64,000 bases of DNA from Streptomyces sp. NRRL S-455 (GTDB lineage: Bacteria; Actinomycetota; Actinomycetes; Streptomycetales; Streptomycetaceae): positions 1 to 64,000 of the forward strand of contig NZ_JOCT01000036.1 in NCBI RefSeq assembly GCF_000717875.1, written 5' to 3'. Every line of letters starts with the position of its first letter. Positions within the stretch are counted from its first letter, which is position 1. The position numbers and the translations under genes are program-made. The notes beneath the pieces were generated by a model, which searched no databases, was not told where the DNA came from, and saw nothing but the letters and a program-made list of their open reading frames with translations. Shown piece by piece: positions 1 to 8,627 of the stretch.

Positions 1-1
1 G

Positions 2-400
2 AACAGCGACACCGCGCACGCCGTGCGCCTCGCGGAGAACCTCAAGGCCCCGTTCGAGGTCGTCATCAGCGCCGAGGAGATGGGCGTCTACAAGCCGCGA
101 CTCGGCGCGTTCGACTACATGCTCGACAAGCTCGGCGTGACACCCGACGAGCTCGTCCACGTCTCCGCGAGCCCGATGTACGACCTGCGCTCGGCGGCCA
201 TCATGGGCATCAAGAACAAGGTGTACATGGACCGCGGCTGGGAGCACGACGAGCACTGGCTCGGCTACGAGCGGATCACCGACATCGCCGACCGTACTTC
301 GTGCACCACCGGGCGGCGGGCTCAGGCATCTGCGTCTCGGGCCGACTGCCTTTCCGGGACAGTGAGCCGCTGGGTGAGGGCGTTGTCGGCCGGGACGTGA
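2..400 (+). pseudogene. HAD-family (haloacid dehalogenase type) hydrolase, C-terminal part, 3' end rewritten
   Basis: The reading frame is open to the left edge of the window, so the 5' part lies outside it. The visible residues match the C-terminal half of type II haloacid dehalogenase-like HAD hydrolases: a motif III lysine in the stretch MGVYKPRLGAF and a motif IV region around HVSASPMYDLRSAAIMG. The match ends near base 292, after YERITDIAD, where family members need only a few more residues. The remaining 35 or so codons look unrelated. I read this as a gene that lost its last few codons at a recombination junction. Whether it is still active cannot be told from here. Confidence 0.65.
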
Positions 401-425
401 TCTGGACCGGGCCCGGATCGTACTG

Positions 426-560
426 ATGTTGGTCCTGGTGGCCGGCACGCCGGACTTCGGTGAGCAGTCGAACGTCGCCCACGCGGCCAGTGAACCGCAC
501 ATCGCGGTGCAGGGCGAGAACGGAGGGCCGGCCCGCACCGTGATCGGTGTCGCCGGGCTC
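426..560 (+). pseudogene. RidA-family (reactive imine deaminase) C-terminal fragment
   Basis: Forty-five codons resemble the C-terminal half of RidA/YjgF proteins: TPDFGEQSNVAHAASE followed by GENG and ARTVIGVAGL, where the family has an E-Q-x-x-V-x-x-G-A-S block and an A-R-x-x-V-G-V-x-x-L block. The N-terminal half is missing and the expected glycine of the GAS block is altered. No start with a ribosome site is present. It directly follows the HAD fragment and precedes an SDR fragment, so it belongs to a string of broken genes. The assignment rests on motif pattern only. Confidence 0.45.
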
Positions 561-593
561 CAACATCGACCGTGGGCAGGGCTTCGCCGCACC

Positions 594-671
594 GTCCTCC
601 TCCTCGCATCGTCGGAGTCCTCGTACATCAGCGGGACAACCCTCCCTGTCAACGGCGGCTGCACCGCCTTC
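594..671 (+). pseudogene. short-chain dehydrogenase/reductase (SDR) C-terminal fragment
   Basis: The encoded residues LLLASSESSYISGTTLPV and NGGCTAF are the characteristic tail of classical SDR enzymes (FLASxxSSYITGxxLxVDGG). Nothing of the Rossmann domain or the YxxxK active site is present upstream. The stop codon has been lost, so the frame runs on into the following oxidase gene, which has its own start and ribosome site at 717. Confidence 0.7.
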
Positions 672-716
672 CAGCAGCGGCCCACGCGGTTCCCAGAGAC
701 AGATGAAGGACACACC

Positions 717-2120
717 ATGAACGCCCTCGCGGTACCACCCCGAAACGGAGAGCTCGGCTTCTGGGTGGCCCAACTGGCCGGCAAGAAGCCCTCGTTCCCC
801 CGTTTCACCGGCCAGGACTCCGTCGACGTGGCCATTGTCGGCGGCGGCTACACCGGCCTGTGGGCGGCGTACTTCGCCAAGAAGCTCGAACCGTCGCTCT
901 CGGTCGCCGTGTTCGAGGCCGAGCAGGTGGGCTACGGCGCATCAGGACGCAACGGTGGCTGGCTCTCGGCGATGCCTCCGGGGAACCGCGCCACCTTCGC
1001 CCGCGCCGGGGGAGGGTTGGAGGCGAGCCGGGCGCTGCAGCAGGAGTTCGTCGCCGGCGTCGACGCCGTCCTGGACATCCTGCAGGCCGAAGGCATCGAT
1101 GCCGATCAGCACAAGGGCGGCGCGCTCGTCGCCGCCCACACTCGGGCGGGGCTGGGACGGCTTGTCACCAGGCGTGATGCCGACCTGAAGTACGGGCTGG
1201 CCGAAGACGAAGTCCACATGCTCGGCCGGGAGGAGTTCCGCAGCCGGATCGACATCTCCACCGTCCACGGCGGGCTCTTCTACAAGCACTGCGCGCGGTT
1301 CCATCCCGCGAAGCTGGTCTACGGCCTCGCCGACACCCTGACGTCCTTGGGGGTCAGGATCTACGAGGGCAGCCGAGTGGACAGTGTCGAGGGCAAGACC
1401 CTCACCTTGGCCGACGGACGCGTCACCGCTGCCAGGACGTTCATCTGTACCGAAGGCTATTCGGGACAACTGCTGGGCCGCCGGACCCTGATCCCGGTCA
1501 ATTCCTCAATGATCGTGACCAAGCCCCTGCCGCAGGAGGCGTGGCAGCAGATCGGCTGGGACGGGCCGCAGTGCCTCAGCGACTCCGCGCACACGTTCAT
1601 CTATGCCCAGCGGACGTCGGACGGCCGTATCGCCATGGGCGGCCGCGGTGTCCCCTACCGGTTCGGGTCCGGCACGGGGGGAGCCGGTGCGACCGCCCAG
1701 TCCACCATTGACCTGATCTCGCAGAAGCTCAGTTCCTTCTTCCCGGGCGTTCCCTTCGAGGTGGATCACGCCTGGTCGGGAGTCCTGGGCGTCACGCGTG
1801 ACTGGAACGGCGGCGTGCACTGGGACCCGGCTTCCGGGATCGGCTCGTCGACCGGCTACGCGGGACACGGTGTCACGTCGGCCTACGTCGGCGGCAGGAC
1901 TCTCGTGGAGCTCGCCTTCGAGAAGGAAACCGAGCGGACCGCCCTCCCCTGGGTCGGCTACCGGGCACCGAAGTGGGAACCGGAACCCATCCGCTGGCTG
2001 GGCGTTCACGCCATGTACCGGCTCTTCGGTGTTGCCGACTGGTGGGAGGAGCGCAGGGGTTCCAGCAAGACCTCACTCCTGGCCAGATTCGGCAGCCGAC
2101 TCGCCGGACTTCACGAGTAG
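717..2120 (+). CDS. FAD-dependent oxidoreductase (DAO family, gamma-glutamylputrescine-oxidase-like)
   Basis: The 467-residue product is a soluble flavoprotein of the D-amino-acid-oxidase fold. A Rossmann dinucleotide motif (DVAIVGGGYTGLWAAY) lies near residues 37-52 and YGASGRNGGW near 75-85, both typical of PuuB-type amine oxidases. The C-terminal GYAGHGVTSAYVGGRTL is the usual FAD-contact segment. The ATG at 717 is chosen because AAGGA precedes it and because the open frame upstream is relic DNA. Twenty bases separate it from the next oxidase gene, so the two are probably cotranscribed. Oxidative deamination of an amine or amino acid is likely; the substrate is unknown. Confidence 0.85.
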   Translation: MNALAVPPRNGELGFWVAQLAGKKPSFPRFTGQDSVDVAIVGGGYTGLWAAYFAKKLEPSLSVAVFEAEQVGYGASGRNGGWLSAMPPGNRATFARAGGGLEASRALQQEFVAGVDAVLDILQAEGIDADQHKGGALVAAHTRAGLGRLVTRRDADLKYGLAEDEVHMLGREEFRSRIDISTVHGGLFYKHCARFHPAKLVYGLADTLTSLGVRIYEGSRVDSVEGKTLTLADGRVTAARTFICTEGYSGQLLGRRTLIPVNSSMIVTKPLPQEAWQQIGWDGPQCLSDSAHTFIYAQRTSDGRIAMGGRGVPYRFGSGTGGAGATAQSTIDLISQKLSSFFPGVPFEVDHAWSGVLGVTRDWNGGVHWDPASGIGSSTGYAGHGVTSAYVGGRTLVELAFEKETERTALPWVGYRAPKWEPEPIRWLGVHAMYRLFGVADWWEERRGSSKTSLLARFGSRLAGLHE

Positions 2121-2140
2121 ACGAAAAGGAAACTGCTCTC

Positions 2141-3319
2141 ATGGACGCAAAGCTCGCAGTCATCGGCTTGGGCAGCATCGGAAGCATGGCACTGTGGCAG
2201 GCCTCCCGGCTGTCCGACTCGGTAGTGGGCTTCGAGGCCGCCACTCCGGCCCACGGCCGCAGTGCCGTGGGCGGGGACACCCGCCTGTTCCGCATGGTCT
2301 ACCTCGGGAAACCCGACTACTCCCCCATCATCGAGCACTCCCGCAGTCTGTGGGCCGAGCTCGAAGCGGAAACCGGGCAGGAAATCCTCACGATTACCGG
2401 CGGCCTGTCCATCGGGACGGCGAACGGCACCTTCATCAACAGCCTCCTCGATGCAACGCGCATCACCGGAGCCGAGCACTGCGTCCTCAGCCGGGAGGAG
2501 ATGGCGGACCGCTACCCCCAGCACAACCTCCGCCCCGACGACTGCGCCGTCTATGACCCCCGCGCCGGCGTTCTGCGCACCGACCGCGCCGTCAGCGCCG
2601 CCGTCGCGGCGGCCCGGGCGAACGGCGCCACCGTCCTTCAGAACACACCCGTGGACAGCATCACCGAAACCGGCCACGGCGTGGTCGTCACCTCGGGCGA
2701 CAGAACCTGGACGTTCGAGAAGGTCATCGTCGCGTCGGGCGGCTGGTCCCACAGGCTCATGCCCGACCACCTCAAGGCCGTCACGGAAACCCATCGGATC
2801 GTCCTGACCTGGTTCATCGCCCAGGACGGCACGCAGTTCTCGCCGGAGAACTTCCCCATCTTCAGCCGGCTGTACGGCGATCGCTCCCTGTACGGCGCAC
2901 CCGCCGTCGACGGCGTGACGGTCAAGGCATCGGTGGACGGACCGCTGGACGGACGCGGCAGGAAAACTCCCGACCCGGACTCCGTGCCCAGGGAACTCAC
3001 CCGGGAAGAAGTAAAGAAGGTCACCGATATCGTCACCGAATTCCTTCCCGGTCTGACCCCCACCATCGTGCGCTCCGACGCCTTCCCCGACCTTTTCACC
3101 GAGGACAGGCATCCCCTCCTCGGCTGGCTGAACGAGAACAGCAGGGTCTACTGTGCCACCGGATTCTCCGGAAAAGGCTTCAAAATGGCCACCGGCTATG
3201 GCCACATCGCCGCACACGAGGCGCTCGGCAAACAGACCATCGACGGCCTGGACTTCGTGCGTCCGGACCGCTTCATGGGGCCTAGCCGTGGACGCCGGGG
3301 CAGTTCTCGCTGCGCTTGA
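2141..3319 (+). CDS. FAD-dependent oxidase of the monomeric sarcosine oxidase / N-methyltryptophan oxidase type
   Basis: The product has 392 residues, the usual length for the family. The N-terminus KLAVIGLGSIGSMALWQASR carries the GxGxxG motif, followed by the GGDTRLFR segment typical of SoxA/MTOX enzymes. The end of the fold contains ATGFSGKGFKMATGYG, where the family's GFSGHGFK block sits. ATG 2141 follows AAAAGGA. It is the second gene of a pair with the DAO oxidase 20 bases upstream. Homology seems to end near base 3270; the last 14 or so codons read into neighbouring scrap DNA, so the natural stop was probably lost. A second SoxA-like gene lies at 38495. Confidence 0.82.
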   Translation: MDAKLAVIGLGSIGSMALWQASRLSDSVVGFEAATPAHGRSAVGGDTRLFRMVYLGKPDYSPIIEHSRSLWAELEAETGQEILTITGGLSIGTANGTFINSLLDATRITGAEHCVLSREEMADRYPQHNLRPDDCAVYDPRAGVLRTDRAVSAAVAAARANGATVLQNTPVDSITETGHGVVVTSGDRTWTFEKVIVASGGWSHRLMPDHLKAVTETHRIVLTWFIAQDGTQFSPENFPIFSRLYGDRSLYGAPAVDGVTVKASVDGPLDGRGRKTPDPDSVPRELTREEVKKVTDIVTEFLPGLTPTIVRSDAFPDLFTEDRHPLLGWLNENSRVYCATGFSGKGFKMATGYGHIAAHEALGKQTIDGLDFVRPDRFMGPSRGRRGSSRCA

Positions 3320-3402
3320 TCTCCTTGTTGTTCTTGTCCAGGACGAGGGCGCCGGTGCGCTTCTCCTCGGTGAATTCCTGCAGGTCAGCGCACCCTTCCT
3401 CG
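3282..3402 (-). pseudogene. unidentified C-terminal gene fragment ending ...SENCPGVHG
   Basis: On the minus strand a frame reads LQEFTEEKRTGALVLDKNN and then KEIKRSENCPGVHG before a TAG. Its lysine/glutamate content and well-behaved codon bias suggest a genuine gene tail rather than chance. I do not recognise the family. It sits between the end of the SoxA-like gene and the pirin fragment, in the same orientation as the pirin fragment. Confidence 0.3.
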
Positions 3403-3549
3403 CGCTTTCAACGGCACCGACGGCAGTTCCGGTGCGGGCAGTGGCGCCCCCTCGTACCCCTTCACTTCCCCGAACCGGGAGCCTTCCATCCAGTCCCGCC
3501 GCGCCTGCTCGATCTCCTCCTGCGTCCGCCCGATCCAGTTCCAGAACAT
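3385..3549 (-). pseudogene. pirin C-terminal fragment (second copy of the 41.1 kb gene end)
   Basis: Minus-strand residues MFWNWIGRTQEEIEQARRD, MEGSRFGEVKGYEGAP and LPAPELPSVPLKARG match the end of the full pirin gene at 41084-42049 almost residue for residue. The DNA match covers 3381-3549 against 41080-41248, with the same length, the same orientation and no gaps. The copy lacks the whole cupin core, so it cannot be functional. It marks a duplication or exchange between this locus and the 41 kb locus. Confidence 0.85.
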
Positions 3550-3643
3550 AGCGGATCCTGCGCGCATCAGTGCAGGTCAGCGGTGTTCCGGATCGGTGAG
3601 GGTCAGCAAGCTGCCAGCATCGGTCGTGGAGGAGTCAGCAACC

Positions 3644-3983
3644 ATGGGTTCCGCTGTCCTGGTTCGTGGGATGGGGTCGTTTTTCAAGGAGTGTGAGCAT
3701 CCGCGGTCGCGGTGGTCGAAGTGCCCCCATCCTTACAGGGTCCGGTACCGGTCGGCGGCGGGGCGGCAGTTGGAGGAGTCCGGGTTCGCGACCCAGGATG
3801 CGGCCATCGAGCGTTTGACGGAGATCTACAAGGCGAAGAAGGCGGCCCCCCGGGGCCAGGCCAAGGCTGAGCGGATCGCCCGGTACGGGGCGATGCGGTT
3901 CGAGGAGTACGCCACCGAATGGAAGGCCGGCCAGCGGGATCTGGGGCCGGCGTCGGTGGTGCACCTGGAGTCGCTGCTGATAT
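3644..3983 (+). pseudogene. tyrosine site-specific integrase, N-terminal fragment
   Basis: Starting at ATG 3644 (GGAGGA upstream), residues such as GMGSFFKECEHPRSRW, RYRSAAGRQLEESGF and YGAMRFEEYATEWKAGQR form the Arm-binding and early SAM-like domain of Streptomyces phage/AICE-type integrases. The match stops near HLESLL. The catalytic domain with R-HxxR-Y is absent, and the frame instead continues into an IS701-type transposase. This is the head of a broken integrase and suggests that an integrative element once inserted near here. No att site or tRNA is visible nearby. Confidence 0.65.
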
Positions 3984-4084
3984 CGGTAAGTCCGGCTATC
4001 AGAACCTGCGGAATGATCGGGTACGGGGGATGCCGCTGCGCGGCCCGGCACCGCACGGTCACCGCCCACCGGGCACTAATTGAC

Positions 4085-5065
4085 ATACAGGTCCTGGGCG
4101 GGATCGGCCTGTGCCAGGTCGCGGTGCACCTGTCCTACGTGACCACGGACGGGCACGCGCTGATCGACCGTCGCCTGTACCTGAGCGAGGACTGGGCCGG
4201 TGACGACGAGCGCCGCGAGGTGACCGGAGTGCTCGACGAGACGGTGTTCGCCACCAAGCCGCAACTGGCCGGCGACATGCTCGCCGCCGCGCACGCCGCG
4301 GGCATCCGCACCGCCTGGGTCGCGGCGGACGAGGTCTACGGCGGCAGTGCCCTGCGCCGCCGGATTCGCACGCTGGGCTACGGCTACGCGATCGCCGTGC
4401 CCACCAGCCACCGTGTCACCACGCCAGGCGGCGGAAAGGAGAAGCTCACCGCGCTGCTTCAGCGGGTGCCGAAGCGGGCCTGGATGCGGATGAGGACCGG
4501 GAACGGGACCAAGGGCGCGCGGCTCTACGACTGGGCGATGATCGACATGAGGGCCGACGACACCCCGCCGGGACAGGACGCCGGGCACAGCCAGGTTCTG
4601 ATCCGTCGTCACCGCCGTACCGGCACCCTGTCCTTCTATCGCACCTGGCACCCCGACCCACAGCCGGTATCGGTGCTGGTCAGCGCTTTGCCGCCGCTGG
4701 CGGGTCGAAGAGGACTTTCAAGGAGCCAAGGGCCTCACCGGCCTCGACCAGGGCCAGGTCACCTGCTGGACCTCCTGGCACCGCTGGAGCCTGATGTCGA
4801 TGATCGCCTACGCGCTCCTCGCCGTCGGAGCCCTCCGCGAGCGGCAACGCACCGCCTCCGGCGAGAGCGACGACGAGCTGGCCATGGTGCCCGTCAGCCC
4901 GCGTGAACTCCTCGCCCTGCTCCGGGTCTTCGTCCTTTACCGGCCCGCCAGGACGCCGATCCCGCGCACGCGCTCCACTGGTCCCACTGGCGCCGCCAAC
5001 ACCAGCAACGCGCAGCCGACTACCACCGCCGATGGAACAACGTCACGGCAGCAGTCGTCACATGA
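4085..5065 (+). mobile_element. IS701-family transposase relic, 5'-truncated and frameshifted
   Basis: The frame encodes the DDE transposase core of IS701 elements: GGIGLCQVAVHLSYV, GHALIDRRLYLSEDW, FATKPQLAGDML and the acidic WVAADEVYGG block. A frame change near 4684 is needed to continue into CRRWRVEEDFQGAKGL, and another near 4941 returns to the first frame for the tail HWSHWRRQHQQRAADY, ending at TGA 5063-5065. The N-terminal third and the terminal inverted repeats were not found. The element is dead, and it joins directly to the truncated integrase. Confidence 0.75.
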
Positions 5066-5092
5066 CAGGACAGGAACCTCACTCCTCACCAA

Positions 5093-6787
5093 CTACAGCT
5101 GCCGTGTCGGAACTCGCACGAATCGCCCAGCTATGTGCAGGTCGGCCTCGATGTGAGCAGCCGTGGCCCGCAGTTCCGGCAAGATGGTCGTGACGCACTC
5201 CGCAGCGGGGCGGCGACCGCTGTGCATGGTGACGTTGATCGCCGCCATGAGGCCGCCGTCGCGGTCACGTACCGGTACGGCGATCGAGCGAAGCCCTTCT
5301 TCCAGTTCCTCATCGACCAGGGCATAACCGTCCTCACGGACTCGGTCGAGAATCAGCTCGAGGTCGGTGGGCCGGGTGACGGTGCGAGCGGTCAGCGCCC
5401 CCATCCGCACGCGCGCCAGCCGGGCAGTGCGCTCCTCGGCCGGCAGCCCCGCCAACAGCACCCGGCCCGTGGAGGTCGCATAGGCGGGCACGCGCGCGCC
5501 CACGGCGATATCAGCGTCCATGATGCGTCCCGCGGCGACCGAGGCCGCGCACTGGACATCGTCACCGGCGAGCACTGCCAGGGACGTCGAGTCCGCCACC
5601 TTGCGGGTGAGGGCGGCGAGGTGGGGGTGCGCGATCCGGGTGAGTGTCGTCTTGGACAGCGGCGGGAAACCGAGGGCGAGGACGCGTGGAGTGAGCCGGA
5701 AGACCCGCCCCTGCAGCGTGACGTAACCGAGGTGCTCAAGGGTTATCAGGGCACGGCGAGCCGTGGCGCGGGACAGGCCCGTGGCTTCGGCGACCTCGGT
5801 GAGGGTCAGCTCCGCACGGCCCTCACCGAACGCGGTGACCACGGTCAGGCCGCGGGCCAGGGATTCGATGAACTCCCCGCCCAGTTCCTGTTTGGACGCA
5901 CTCGTCCAGGTGGCGAGCCCGACGGGAGTGCTCTTGCTCGGCGGCTCCGGAGGCGGAGCGTCGGCCAGCTTCCGCTCCATGACGGTCACGGCAGTACGGA
6001 GCCTGGGGAGAAGGGCGTCGCGCAGCGAGTCCGCGCTGTGCCGACTGGTATGGCTCACGACGCTCGCCACACAGGCGATCCGGCCGTCGGGGGCGCGAAC
6101 CGGAACGGATGCGGCGACGAGCCCCGGCTCGATCAACTGGTCGTCCATCGCCCAGCTATGGGTGCGCGCTCGTTCCACCCGTTCTTCGAAGTCTGTCGTG
6201 GCGGTACGGTGCGATCGAGGGGGGACCGCCGGGAAGCCGAGGTCCTCGGGGTCGGCTTCCTGCCGCTTGTGCCACCGCGCCCAGTCCTCCGTGGTCCACT
6301 CGGTTGCCAGCAGCGGGCCTGGCGCGGTGCGTTCGGCGGGCAGCAGGTCGCCGATGCGGAAGCTCAGCGACAGGGCGCGGCGGCGGATCGCTTGGTGGAT
6401 GAAGCGAATGCCGTCACCGTCCGCCACCGCGAGGGACACCGACTCGTCGAGTTCCTCGGCGAGGGCATCGGCGTGCGCACTCAGCAGTGCGGGAAGGCGC
6501 AGGGCGGCCAGGTACGCGTTCCCCAGCTCCATCAGGCGGGGGGCAAGGACGGCGTTGCTGCCGTCCATCCGCATGTACCCCATGTGAGCGAGTGTTCCGG
6601 TGACCCGGTCGATGGTGGCGCGGGCCAGGCCGGTGGCCCGTCCCAGATCGCTGAGGCCGGCCGTCCCTCCGGCGTCGGTGAGCTCGCGCAGCACGGCGAT
6701 ACCCCGGATGAGAGGGGCCACGGCTTCCTCGGGTGGCGCGGGAGCCGCCATGGGGTCGGTAGGCGTCAGGGCGTGGGGCGATGTCAT
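5093..6787 (-). CDS. tandem IclR-family transcriptional regulator (two complete IclR modules in one chain)
   Basis: This 564-residue protein holds two full IclR regulators head to tail. The first has an HTH at about residues 25-75 (GLSDLGRATGLARATIDRV) and an effector domain to about 280. A proline-rich linker of some 25 residues follows. The second starts at about 308 (GGEFIESLARGLTVV) with an HTH (TLTEVAEATGLSRATARRA) and a second effector domain ending in the usual SIAVPVRDRDGG and PELRATAAHIEA stretches. A normal IclR is about 255 residues. ATG 6787 follows GGAGAG. It lies downstream of another IclR gene and an ABC importer on the same strand, which makes that importer a likely target. 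Confidence 0.85.
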   Translation of the reverse strand: MTSPHALTPTDPMAAPAPPEEAVAPLIRGIAVLRELTDAGGTAGLSDLGRATGLARATIDRVTGTLAHMGYMRMDGSNAVLAPRLMELGNAYLAALRLPALLSAHADALAEELDESVSLAVADGDGIRFIHQAIRRRALSLSFRIGDLLPAERTAPGPLLATEWTTEDWARWHKRQEADPEDLGFPAVPPRSHRTATTDFEERVERARTHSWAMDDQLIEPGLVAASVPVRAPDGRIACVASVVSHTSRHSADSLRDALLPRLRTAVTVMERKLADAPPPEPPSKSTPVGLATWTSASKQELGGEFIESLARGLTVVTAFGEGRAELTLTEVAEATGLSRATARRALITLEHLGYVTLQGRVFRLTPRVLALGFPPLSKTTLTRIAHPHLAALTRKVADSTSLAVLAGDDVQCAASVAAGRIMDADIAVGARVPAYATSTGRVLLAGLPAEERTARLARVRMGALTARTVTRPTDLELILDRVREDGYALVDEELEEGLRSIAVPVRDRDGGLMAAINVTMHSGRRPAAECVTTILPELRATAAHIEADLHIAGRFVRVPTRQL

Positions 6788-6974
6788 GGGCTCTCCGCGG
6801 CGACTGTCTCAGCACTGCAGTGAATGATGCCTGGTGGGGGCAGAGAGCCGACAGGTCTGGGTGGCCGTGACGAGCCCACGGCAACGCCCGTCGCGCGGGG
6901 CGGTGTGTTCCGGCCGGTCGCCAAGGCCGGTGCTGCTCCGTGCTGCCGTCGCGGGGGCACGGCATCAGGACCGG

Positions 6975-7751
6975 CTAGCCGGGGACCTTCAGCTCGGCCT
7001 CGATGTCGGCGGCGGTGGCCAGGAGCGGCGGCAGCAGATCGTGGCGTATCGAGTCCGGCGTTCGCCGGCTGACGTGGGTGGAGAGGTTGATGCCTGCCAC
7101 CACCCGTCGTGCTTCGTTCCGGATGGGTACGCCGATCGATATCAGGCCCTGTTCCAGTTCCTGGTCCACCAGACACCAGCCCTGTGCCCGCACGTGTTCC
7201 AGTTCGGCGGCGAGTCCCTCCCTCGAGGTGATGGTGCGGGGGGTGAGCGGCTTGAGGGAGGCGGTGTCCAGGTAGTGCCGCAGCCGGGGCTCGTCGAGGT
7301 GGGCGAGCAGGACCCGGCCGAGGGAGGTGGCATGGGCGGGGAAGCGGGTCCCGATGCTGATGGAGACCGTCATGATCCGCCGGGTGGGTACCCGGCTGAC
7401 GTACACCACGTCCTCGTCGTCGAGCACCGCCACCGACGAGGACTCGTGGACCTCGGCGACCAGTTGCTCCAGGTGGGGCTGGGCGATCTCCGCCAGGGAC
7501 ATGCTGGACAGGTAGGCGTAGCCCAGTTCCAGGACCCGGGGCGTGAGGCGGAAGTAGCGGCCGTCGGTGGCCACGTACCCCAGGTCGGCGAAGGTGAGCA
7601 GGAAGCGCCGTGCCGTGGCACGGCTCATGCCGGTGATCCTGGCGACCTCCGAGAGGGTCATTTCGGGTGTGTCGGCGGTGAACGCACGGATGACGGCCAG
7701 CCCTCGTTCGAGGGACTGCACGAAGTACCGCCCGGGTTCGTTGTCGTCCAT
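6975..7751 (-). CDS. IclR-family transcriptional regulator
   Basis: A 258-residue protein of normal IclR size. The N-terminal winged HTH reads YFVQSLERGLAVIRAF then LSEVARITGMSRATARRFL (residues about 8-50). The GAF-like effector domain follows, with GTRFPAHATSLGRVLLA and the late SIGVPIRNEARR segment. It starts 30 bases after the ABC ATPase gene on the same strand and is probably in the importer operon or reads from a close promoter. The second module of the neighbouring tandem IclR is similar in layout, suggesting paralogy. The ligand is unknown; such PcaR/PobR-like proteins often sense aromatic or organic acids. Confidence 0.85.
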   Translation of the reverse strand: MDDNEPGRYFVQSLERGLAVIRAFTADTPEMTLSEVARITGMSRATARRFLLTFADLGYVATDGRYFRLTPRVLELGYAYLSSMSLAEIAQPHLEQLVAEVHESSSVAVLDDEDVVYVSRVPTRRIMTVSISIGTRFPAHATSLGRVLLAHLDEPRLRHYLDTASLKPLTPRTITSREGLAAELEHVRAQGWCLVDQELEQGLISIGVPIRNEARRVVAGINLSTHVSRRTPDSIRHDLLPPLLATAADIEAELKVPG

Positions 7752-7780
7752 GTGCTACGGCCCTTGTGTCGGACGGTGTG

Positions 7781-8614
7781 TCAGGACTCGGACTTGTGCA
7801 GGGCGAGCTCGTCGCTGCGGTCGGCCACTGCTGCATGCGTGTCGCCGTTGTGGTGCTTGGCGCGCTGGATCTGCTCGTAGACGTGGGCGCGCAGTTCGGC
7901 GAAGCGGGTGCTGGAGCGGGTGTGCAACTGGTCGCGCTCGTCGGGGAGATCGATCGTCAGATCCTCCAGCACCACGGTCGGTGAGGTGGACAGGATGATG
8001 GTGCGCTGGCCGAGATAGACGGCTTCGTCGATGTCGTGGGTGACGAACAGGACGGTGACGCCCAGTTCGCGCCACAACCGCCGGATGAGGTCCTCCAGTT
8101 CGGCGCGGGTCTGCGCGTCGACGGCGGCGAACGGCTCGTCCATGAGCAGCACCTTCGGCTCGAAGGCCACGGCGCGGGCGATGGCGACGCGCTGCTGCAT
8201 TCCGCCGGACAACTGCCACGGGTAGGCCTGGTGGGCGTCGGCGAGCCCGACCACCTCCAGCGCGTGGTCGACCAGTTCCTTCTCGCGGGCCTTGCCGAGC
8301 TTCTTGCGGCGCAGGGGCAGGGCGACGTTGTCGCGTACGTTCATCCAGGCGAACAGGGAGCGGCCGTACTCCTGGAAGACGACCGCCATGCCGGGCGGGG
8401 GCCCGTCCACCGGGCGGCCGTCCAGGCGCACTTCGCCGTCGGTCGGGTCGATCAGTCCCGCCATGCACTTCAGCAGCGTGGTCTTGCCGCACCCGGACGG
8501 GCCGACCAGGCATACGAGTTCGCCGGCACCGATATGGAATGTGAGATCCCGCAGTGCTTCGACGCTGCGGTTACGTCCGGTGTAGATCTTCTGCAGGTTG
8601 CGTACGTCGAGCAT
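7781..8614 (-). CDS. ABC transporter ATP-binding protein, NitT/TauT (SsuB-like) type
   Basis: A 277-residue ATPase with Walker A GPSGCGKTT (about 39-47), a Q-loop at VVFQEYGRSLF, signature LSGGMQQR, Walker B VLLMDEPFAAVD and switch VTHDIDEAV. Its divergence pattern is that of the nitrate/taurine/sulfonate importer subclass. ATG 8614 is chosen because the ABC homology starts at MLDVRNLQKIY and GGAGAC lies just upstream. It is the last transporter gene of a four-gene operon and supplies energy to the two permeases encoded immediately before it. The C-terminal 30 residues are a charged extension. Confidence 0.9.
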   Translation of the reverse strand: MLDVRNLQKIYTGRNRSVEALRDLTFHIGAGELVCLVGPSGCGKTTLLKCMAGLIDPTDGEVRLDGRPVDGPPPGMAVVFQEYGRSLFAWMNVRDNVALPLRRKKLGKAREKELVDHALEVVGLADAHQAYPWQLSGGMQQRVAIARAVAFEPKVLLMDEPFAAVDAQTRAELEDLIRRLWRELGVTVLFVTHDIDEAVYLGQRTIILSTSPTVVLEDLTIDLPDERDQLHTRSSTRFAELRAHVYEQIQRAKHHNGDTHAAVADRSDELALHKSES

Positions 8615-8627
8615 CGACGTCTCCTTG

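Noticed and set aside
5135..6823. 562-codon open frame antisense to the tandem IclR gene
   Set aside because: It mirrors the real gene's codon bias, has a Gly/Arg-rich random composition and no recognisable domain or ribosome site.
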